Shown here piece by piece: positions 7,037 to 11,967 of a DNA stretch of 11,967 nt. Source of the stretch: Nodosilinea sp. BSH.14 (GTDB lineage Bacteria > Cyanobacteriota > Cyanobacteriia > Phormidesmidales > Phormidesmidaceae); assembly GCA_023264315.1 (NCBI GenBank), contig JALQST010000053.1, positions 1 through 11,967 on the forward strand, read 5' to 3'. The notes under the pieces were generated by a model, which had not been told where the DNA came from, did not search any database, and was given only the letters and a program-made list of their open reading frames with translations. Each line of letters begins with the position of its first letter. Positions within the stretch are counted from its first letter, which is position 1. The position numbers and the translations under genes were made by a program.

Positions 7037-8599
7037 TCACTGCAACCGGGCGACGGCTCCTTGATAGACCAACCATTGGCCCGAGCGGAGATCCCGGACA
7101 TTGGCTAGGAGGGTGCGTTGGGCATTCACCTCAAACGTCACCTCAATCCGGTCTTCTCCGGCTCGGCCTGGGGGATTGAGGTGAGCCACACACACCGCTT
7201 GATGTTGGGTATCGAGGGATCGATAGTCAATCGTTCCCTGGAACTGACGGCTACTCATCCGGCCACCGCGATCAAAAAAGACCTCCGCCTGCGTCGATTG
7301 GCCGACCTCCCCAATATCAAGACGGACTTCCCGTTGTCCATCCTGGGCGGCCTGGAGCCGGAGGGGCTCGGGCCGTTGGCAGGGGTAGGTGCTGCCTTGG
7401 TGAAACAAGGTGAGATATTCGTGGATCTGGGCGTGGGGGTTCCAGAGCCGGATGGCATAGCTGTGGCGCAGGTAGTCTTGCACCGCCGCCCGTTGACCCA
7501 GTTGGAGGGCTCCCTGGGCCACGGCCTCAAAGGGTTTGTCGAGGCGCACCTTGGCCGCGCCAAAGTAGGACGTGACCAACTGCTGCACGGCGGGAATTTG
7601 GCAGCTTCCCCCCACCAGCAGCACCTGCTCAATATGGGCCTTGCTGATGCCCTTGGCCATGGCGACACTGAGCACCTCATCGAGGGTATGGCGGAGCTGG
7701 CCCAGAAAGTCTTTTTCCTCCAGCAACTGGCTCATCTCGGCCTGGGTAAAGGCCATGTCATAGGCCGTAAAGGACTCATCATCAAACCAGCTTTCCTTGG
7801 CCTCTGGAACCGAGGAAAGGCGAATTTTGATCCGCTCGGCCATTTCCAGCAGTAGGGTTCTGGCCGTTGGGGATAGGGACGCTCGACCGAGGCCCAGGGT
7901 GTCTAGGGTGGTTTCCACTAACCACTGATCCACATCCATCCCGCCGATGTAGGCATCGGACTTGGCGATTACCTCTGCCTGAATGGCGGAGCCAGCCTCC
8001 GCTGTACCCGTGCGGACGAGGCTGAGGTCTAGGGTACCGCCGCCAAAATCGACCACCAAGACAACGCTGCCCGGACGCTGAACCGCATAGCCCAGGGCGG
8101 CGGCGGTGGCTTCATCCACAATCTGCACCTTGGGCATGCCCAGGGCAGCGGCCACATCTCGATACCAATCGAGGTATCGCTCGAAGGCCCCCACCGGAGC
8201 CGTCAGAATGACCTGGGAGGGCTGGATACCCTGATCTAACACCTGTTGCCAGATCTGGGTGAGAAACAGTTCGGCCACGCGGTGAGCATCGTAGGCTTCG
8301 CCGTCGATCTGCCGAGGGGGAGACTGAAAATCGGCGGCTAAATCGCGCTTAAACCCTTGGAAAGTGCGTTCTGGTTGGGACAGGTGGATCTGATCCCGAC
8401 GCACCGGATCGCCGATCAGGATGCGATGGGGGCCTTGAACCGCTAGGAGGCTAGGCACCACCTGAACCTGGCCCTGGGTGGTTTCGTAGGCGCGGGAGAT
8501 TTGGGCAAACTGGCGCGGGGATCGGGGTTGTCCCGTGACGGGATCCTGTTCACAAACGACGGTGTTGCTCGTTCCGAAATCAATGGCGATCAGAGTCAT
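7037..8599 (-). CDS. Hsp70 family protein, short form without alpha-helical lid (DnaK-like)
   Basis: 520 residues, against roughly 630 for DnaK. All nucleotide-binding signatures are present: IDFGTSNTVV at 6-15, EATAAALGYA at 163-172, DFGGGTLDLS at 184-193 and LLVGGSCQIPAV at 327-338. Residues about 375-515 form a beta-rich segment consistent with a substrate-binding beta-sandwich. The protein ends there, so the helical lid and the C-terminal EEVD-like tail are missing. An ATP-dependent chaperone without the lid would be expected to hold clients less tightly, though this is an inference. Its ATG overlaps the stop of the HTH/GrpE-like gene as ATGA (8596-8599), implying translational coupling and, with the GrpE-like C-terminus next door, a matched exchange-factor pair. 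No J-domain gene is in the window. No clear terminator follows the stop. Confidence 0.92.
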   Translation of the reverse strand: MTLIAIDFGTSNTVVCEQDPVTGQPRSPRQFAQISRAYETTQGQVQVVPSLLAVQGPHRILIGDPVRRDQIHLSQPERTFQGFKRDLAADFQSPPRQIDGEAYDAHRVAELFLTQIWQQVLDQGIQPSQVILTAPVGAFERYLDWYRDVAAALGMPKVQIVDEATAAALGYAVQRPGSVVLVVDFGGGTLDLSLVRTGTAEAGSAIQAEVIAKSDAYIGGMDVDQWLVETTLDTLGLGRASLSPTARTLLLEMAERIKIRLSSVPEAKESWFDDESFTAYDMAFTQAEMSQLLEEKDFLGQLRHTLDEVLSVAMAKGISKAHIEQVLLVGGSCQIPAVQQLVTSYFGAAKVRLDKPFEAVAQGALQLGQRAAVQDYLRHSYAIRLWNPHAQIHEYLTLFHQGSTYPCQRPEPLRLQAAQDGQREVRLDIGEVGQSTQAEVFFDRGGRMSSRQFQGTIDYRSLDTQHQAVCVAHLNPPGRAGEDRIEVTFEVNAQRTLLANVRDLRSGQWLVYQGAVARLQ

Positions 8600-9372
8600 G
8601 ATGCTTGAGAAGCAGCGGCGGGCAGGGTACGGCTAACCTTGGCACGGGCGAGGATTTGATCGCCCTGGCGATAGCCAACAAAGCGGACATACACAGTTTC
8701 TTCGGGCTCCATATCGGCCCCATCGGGTTGATGCAGGCGGGGGTCAAACGGGACGGGTTGCCAGGGTTCGCCAATGGGGCTGATCTCCCAGCGGGCCAAC
8801 CAGTTATTGAGGGCATTGAACAGGGGCAAGAGATTACGGGCGGGCAGATTCGGCTGCACCTCCACCATGCGCGGCACGGTGGGGAACTGGGTGAGTAGGG
8901 GTTGCAGCTCAAAGAAACTTTGCTGGGTGGCGGCTTGGGTACTGGCCGCGTCCTGCTGGGCCAGGTCTTGGCGCAGGGCCAGACATTCCTGGCGCAGTTG
9001 CTCCAGGGCGGGGTCAGTCTCAGGGGGGGCGGGGGCGGCGGGGGCCGCGATCAGATCAAGCTGGGCGAGGAGGGTGGCCAGGGGCCACTGGAGCGCCTGG
9101 GCGACCTGTTCAAACTGCTCCCACCGGAGGCGTTGGCAGTGGCCCCGCCGCAGGTTTTGTAGGGAGGTTTTCGACAGACCAGCGGCCTGTTGGAGCGCCT
9201 GCCAGGTGGGGAGATCTCGCTCACCCATTCGGGCCTTGAGCCAAGCATCATGGGGGTAGGATTGCGCCATCGCCGTGTCCTGAAGTCCGTACAGATACCA
9301 GCCCCCTAATCCTATGGCCAGGGCGAGGGGGGCCAGCCCAAGCATCAACGGAGCGTTGGGTAGATCTAGCAT
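8596..9372 (-). CDS. Membrane-anchored HTH protein with GrpE-like C-terminal domain
   Basis: 258 residues. A hydrophobic segment at about 8-30 would anchor the N-terminus. Residues 54-104 resemble a Cro/XRE-type helix-turn-helix (LQQAAGLSKTSLQNLRRG at 60-77, then an AQALQWPLATLLAQL helix at 91-105). A Pro/Ala linker leads to a probable coiled coil at 119-148. The C-terminus is GrpE-like: IGEPWQPVPFDPRLHQPDG at 200-218 matches GrpE's GEPfDP..HE region, and VYVRFVGYRQGDQILARAKV at 227-246 matches the GrpE beta-domain (GY..GDrvlRpAkV). This suggests a nucleotide exchange factor for the Hsp70 whose start overlaps its stop. The ATG at 9370-9372 has GGAG seven bases before it. A second ATG at 9268-9270 (Met35) has AGGA seven bases before it and would give a soluble form. 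The fold reading is by eye; exchange activity is inferred. Confidence 0.78.
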   Translation of the reverse strand: MLDLPNAPLMLGLAPLALAIGLGGWYLYGLQDTAMAQSYPHDAWLKARMGERDLPTWQALQQAAGLSKTSLQNLRRGHCQRLRWEQFEQVAQALQWPLATLLAQLDLIAAPAAPAPPETDPALEQLRQECLALRQDLAQQDAASTQAATQQSFFELQPLLTQFPTVPRMVEVQPNLPARNLLPLFNALNNWLARWEISPIGEPWQPVPFDPRLHQPDGADMEPEETVYVRFVGYRQGDQILARAKVSRTLPAAASQAS

Positions 9373-9387
9373 GGGGGTGCTCCAGGG

Positions 9388-9603
9388 CTAGTGAGACGAA
9401 TGGAGGTTGAGGTCGGTGGTTTGCTCGACCAGGGCCTCGTTTTGCTCATACTCCGGCAGGAGGGTGCGGTCTTGAACCGTACCGAGGGCTGCCTCAACCC
9501 CGGCGGTCGTCTGGACACAGCTAGCTCCCGTGGCCTGCAAAACCGTTTCTTGAACGGTGCCATCTTTGAGAATGCGATATTCAATCTGTTGATACTCAGC
9601 CAT
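9388..9603 (-). CDS. DUF2997 family small protein
   Basis: 71 residues from the ATG at 9601-9603. I chose this over an upstream in-frame ATG at 9637-9639 because the family begins MAEYQ.IEYRI.KDG and the extra 12 residues (His/Pro-rich) are atypical. Visible motifs are IEYRILKDGTVQETVLQATG (7-26), CVQTTAGVEAALG (29-41) and LLPEY (48-52). The family is small, of unknown function, and in cyanobacteria is repeatedly found beside ycf35 (DUF1257), as here, where ycf35 lies on the other arm of the divergent locus. No strong Shine-Dalgarno precedes the start. It is first in a three-gene operon: 15 bases separate its stop from the HTH/GrpE-like start. Confidence 0.87.
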   Translation of the reverse strand: MAEYQQIEYRILKDGTVQETVLQATGASCVQTTAGVEAALGTVQDRTLLPEYEQNEALVEQTTDLNLHSSH

Positions 9604-9922
9604 AGCCTGGGTGGGGGGTAAAGGGTGGTGGTGGGGCATGGCGGTTGGAGGCCCATAACCCTCAGCTTCTCCAGAGTGCCTTGAATTGTTGGGGAGTCTT
9701 TCAGGGTTAAAGACTAAACTTGTGAAAAAATATTCCCCGTAGATACCGAGATGAGGGGAGCGCTAACCCGCAGGTATCAGGGACGAAGAACCCTTACCTT
9801 ATCAGGGTTTCTACGGGTTTTTCGCAAGGGAGATTAACCATATCAACGGGGCGGTGGCTGATGTATCGTACCCCAAGGGCCACGGCTCGGGGGGTGTGGG
9901 TAGGTATCCAAGGAGATGAGGG
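9604..9922. promoter_or_regulatory. Divergent regulatory region between the DUF2997 operon and ycf46-ycf35
   Basis: 319 bases between two outward-facing operons. Repeated short elements stand out: TCAGGG at 9701, 9777 and 9802 (TCAGGGTT at the first and third; TATCAGGG as a direct repeat at 9775 and 9800), an inverted pair GATACC (9742-9747) and GGTATC (9773-9778), and an AACCCT/AGGGTT hairpin (9789-9794 with 9804-9809). An A+T-rich block, GTGAAAAAATATT, lies at 9722-9734. On the plus strand AAGGAG at 9910-9915, seven bases before the ycf46 ATG, is a strong ribosome binding site. I could not assign -35/-10 boxes with confidence. The repeats could be operator sites acting on both operons. Confidence 0.5.
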
Positions 9923-11551
9923 ATGGTGAATCGCGGATCTGAGGGGTCGTTCCGGTCAACGGCGGGGGCCTACCATGGCTTGGTACAAGATCTCGACCTC
10001 ATGCTACGGGCACGCTATGGGTTGATCTACCTGGTGGCGGTGGAGGAAGACCCGGTGGATGAGGTGCTGGCTCAGGTGGCGAGTCTGGGGCAACCGCCCC
10101 GCATCATCCGAACCTGGGATGTGGTGCGGGGCTGGAGCGACAACGGAGCGGATAAGGGGGCACTCATGCCCGCCTTGACCCGTATTGCCAAGGCCCCGCC
10201 CCAGGAGGCCAACCTGTTTGTGCTGAAGGATGCCCATCCCTTCCTGAAACCCACCCTACCCGCCAATATTCCCCATATTCGCCAGGTACGCAATTTGGTG
10301 GCTGACCTGAAAGCCCAGAATAGCCGAGCGACGGTGGTGTTGGTGAGTCGAACGCTGGAACTCCCGCCCGACCTCACGGAGGATGTGACGGTGCTGGATT
10401 TCCCCTTACCCGCCCCCGTTGAAATTGACCAACTGATTGGCCAACTCGTGGTGCCGGATAAGTTACAGGTGGCGGGGCTGGCGCGGGAGCAGTTGGTGAA
10501 GGCGTGTCAGGGGCTCAGTCGCGCCCGGATTCGGCGCGTGTTGGCGAAGGCCTTGGCTGCGAAGCAGCAGGTGAACGAGGCGGATATTGAGGGGGTGTTG
10601 GCGGAGAAACAGCAGGCCATCCGTCAGACCGGCATTTTGGAGTTTTTCCATACCCAAGAGACGCTGAATCAGGTGGGAGGACTAGAGGCCCTCAAGCAGT
10701 GGGTGCGGCTCCGCCAGGATGCCTTTACCGATGAAGCCCGACGCTATGGGTTGCCCAATCCCAAGGGGGTGTTGCTGGTGGGGATTCAAGGCACCGGAAA
10801 ATCCCTATCGGCCAAAACCATTGCCCATGAGTGGCGGCTACCGCTGTTGCGCCTGGATGCGGGGCGGTTGTTCAGCGGCCTGGTGGGAGAAAGCGAAAAC
10901 CGTGCCCGCCAGATGGTGCAACTGGCGGAGGCGATGTCTCCCTGTGTGCTGTGGATTGATGAGATCGATAAAGCCTTTGGCAACGTCACCAGCGGCAGCG
11001 ATGGCGATTCGGGCACCAGCCGCCGGGTGTTTGGCAGTTTGATTACCTGGATGCAGGAGAAGACGGCCCCCGTGTTCATTGTGGCGACGGCCAATAATGT
11101 GCAGGTGCTCCCGGCGGAACTGCTGCGGAAGGGCCGATTCGATGAAATCTTCTTCCTCAATTTGCCCACCGAGCGGGAACGTCGGGAGATTTTTCGGGTG
11201 CATCTCCAACGGCTGCGGCCCAGCCGCCTCCGAGAGTTCGATCTCGACCGCTTGGCCCAGCACTCGCCTCAGTTCAGCGGGGCAGAAATTGAACAGGTGA
11301 TCATCGACGCCATGCACCGCGCCTTTGGCACGCGCCAAAATGGTAGTCGTCGCGATGTCAACACCGACGACATTCTGCGGGCCATGGCCGAGACCGTGCC
11401 CCTGGCCGCCATTGCTAAGGATCAAATTGAGGCGCTCAAACGCTGGGCCGCCATGGCCGGAGCCCGCACCGCCTCAGAGGATACCCAACTTTCCGAGGAA
11501 ATTCGTCAGTACAGTCTTCAACAAGGTATTAACCCCCTGGAGGTCGATTAA
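9923..11551 (+). CDS. ycf46: Ycf46-type AAA+ ATPase
   Basis: 542 residues. The N-terminal half carries the Ycf46-type segment: LMLRARYGLIYLVAVEE at 26-42 and the RTWDVVRGW motif at 63-71. The AAA+ module follows: Walker A GIQGTGKS at 287-294, Walker B CVLWIDEIDKAF at 341-352 (Asp346, Glu347), sensor 1 ATANN at 388-392, arginine-finger region RKGRFDE at 402-408, and sensor-2-side FSGAEIEQ at 451-458. ATP hydrolysis should be intact. Ycf46 is an AAA+ protein kept in some algal plastids and in cyanobacteria, with reported links to photosynthesis and carbon use; its client is unknown. Start at 9923 has a strong AAGGAG. Two bases separate its stop from ycf35, so the pair is co-transcribed. A paralogue of canonical Ycf46 is possible. 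It is not a good match to the larger CIS-associated (Afp15-type) ATPases. Confidence 0.9.
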   Translation: MVNRGSEGSFRSTAGAYHGLVQDLDLMLRARYGLIYLVAVEEDPVDEVLAQVASLGQPPRIIRTWDVVRGWSDNGADKGALMPALTRIAKAPPQEANLFVLKDAHPFLKPTLPANIPHIRQVRNLVADLKAQNSRATVVLVSRTLELPPDLTEDVTVLDFPLPAPVEIDQLIGQLVVPDKLQVAGLAREQLVKACQGLSRARIRRVLAKALAAKQQVNEADIEGVLAEKQQAIRQTGILEFFHTQETLNQVGGLEALKQWVRLRQDAFTDEARRYGLPNPKGVLLVGIQGTGKSLSAKTIAHEWRLPLLRLDAGRLFSGLVGESENRARQMVQLAEAMSPCVLWIDEIDKAFGNVTSGSDGDSGTSRRVFGSLITWMQEKTAPVFIVATANNVQVLPAELLRKGRFDEIFFLNLPTERERREIFRVHLQRLRPSRLREFDLDRLAQHSPQFSGAEIEQVIIDAMHRAFGTRQNGSRRDVNTDDILRAMAETVPLAAIAKDQIEALKRWAAMAGARTASEDTQLSEEIRQYSLQQGINPLEVD

Positions 11552-11553
11552 CC

Positions 11554-11928
11554 ATGTCCCATTTCACCACGATTCAAGTCAAAATCACCGAGGGCGAGGT
11601 GCTGCGAGAGGCGCTGCAATCCCTTGGATATACGGTGCTCTGTCAGACCCATGTCCGGGGATTTGCTGGGGGCCGCACCCAGGCGGACTACGTGATCCGA
11701 CAGAATAACGGCTACGACCTGGGCTTTCGCAAGGCCGGGGCAACCTATGAACTGGTGGCGGATTTTTGGGGAGCCAAGATTAACCAACAGCACTTTATCG
11801 ACCAAGTGACCCAGACCTATACCCACAAACTGCTGCGGGCCACGGTGGATGCCCAGGGGTTTGATGTGCTGGAAGAACAAACCCTAGAGGATGGCACGGT
11901 GCGCGTGGTGGTGGGGAAATGGGTCTAA
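11554..11928 (+). CDS. ycf35: Ycf35 (DUF1257) protein
   Basis: 124 residues, the usual size for the family. It starts MSHFTTIQVKI, as is typical, with VRGFAGGRTQADYVIR at 34-49, NGYDLGFRK at 52-60, YELVADFWG at 65-73 and a HKLLRATVDAQGFDV block at 91-105. The C-terminal EEQTLEDGTVRVVV (107-120) resembles the start of the DUF2997 protein encoded on the other arm, which also has a short KDGTVQE strand. Function is unknown; it is conserved in cyanobacteria and some red-lineage plastids. GGAGG at 11539-11543, inside the end of ycf46, serves as the ribosome binding site, and the two-base gap implies coupling. The protein is complete. Confidence 0.93.
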   Translation: MSHFTTIQVKITEGEVLREALQSLGYTVLCQTHVRGFAGGRTQADYVIRQNNGYDLGFRKAGATYELVADFWGAKINQQHFIDQVTQTYTHKLLRATVDAQGFDVLEEQTLEDGTVRVVVGKWV

Positions 11929-11967
11929 CCCCAGCCTCCCCCTCGTCTACCCCCCCGGCCTCTGCTC
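11919..11967 (+). CDS. Possible start of next gene, truncated by window edge
   Basis: An ATG at 11919 inside the last codons of ycf35 opens a frame that stays open to the end, reading MGLTPASPSSTPPASA. A GTGGGG run sits close upstream. In other cyanobacteria a small ferredoxin with a variable Pro/Ser-rich N-terminus often follows ycf35, which would fit, but 16 residues are too few to identify anything. It may equally be non-coding. Confidence 0.25.
   Translation, partial: MGLTPASPSSTPPASA

Noticed and set aside
6639..7101. Several overlapping frames on both strands of the repeat-rich gap
   Set aside because: They run through palindromes, are Arg/Pro/Gly-rich, resemble no family, and some extend into the Hsp70 gene.
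10838..11425. Minus-strand 195-residue frame opposite ycf46
   Set aside because: It overlaps the AAA+ motifs of ycf46 and is explained by high GC content and codon bias.
9923..11551. CIS-associated AAA+ ATPase (Afp15-type) belonging with the spike gene
   Set aside because: The N-terminal Ycf46 motifs and the adjacent ycf35 fit Ycf46 better, and the gene is about 8 kb from the spike on the other strand.
1..11967. HIP1 palindrome (GCGATCGC) or tRNA/rRNA genes
   Set aside because: None seen on reading through the window.

Overview
The window looks like cyanobacterial chromosome. The support is a Ycf46-type AAA+ ATPase followed directly by Ycf35 (DUF1257), a DUF2997 protein, a Nif11-like small protein, a zinc-ribbon kinase-fold receptor of a type common in filamentous cyanobacteria, a heptanucleotide tandem array, and palindromic gap repeats. 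Most of it is GC-rich. No HIP1 palindrome (GCGATCGC) was seen. I cannot name the genus.

Left half (1-6347) is accessory in character. A CAACTCC array ends six bases past the stop of a VgrG-type spike gene (84-2066, minus) of a contractile injection system. After a repeat-bearing gap comes a 765-residue membrane protein (2399-4696, minus) that joins a zinc ribbon, a kinase fold lacking key catalytic residues, one membrane helix and a PstS-like ligand-binding domain. Divergent from it is a 69-residue Nif11-like protein (4846-5055, plus). A strong hairpin resembling an IS200/IS605-type end follows. Then comes a DUF2235 (Tle1-like) serine hydrolase (5202-6347, minus) with an intact Ser/Asp/His set and clearly lower GC than its neighbours. 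Spike plus Tle1-type lipase suggests an injection-system or effector locus whose other parts lie outside the window, but this is inferred from proximity.

The gap 6348-7036 holds hairpins and palindromic repeats and no convincing gene.

Right half (7037-11967) is a compact chaperone and ATPase locus. A minus-strand operon reads DUF2997, then a membrane-anchored HTH protein with a GrpE-like C-terminus, then a short Hsp70 without a lid; the last two overlap as ATGA. Facing away across a 319-base intergenic region is a plus-strand pair, Ycf46-type AAA+ ATPase and Ycf35, two bases apart. An open frame starting inside the end of ycf35 runs off the right edge.

The most unusual items are the HTH-GrpE fusion paired with a lidless Hsp70 beside ycf46/ycf35, and the pseudokinase/PstS-like receptor between a CIS spike and a Tle1-like hydrolase.
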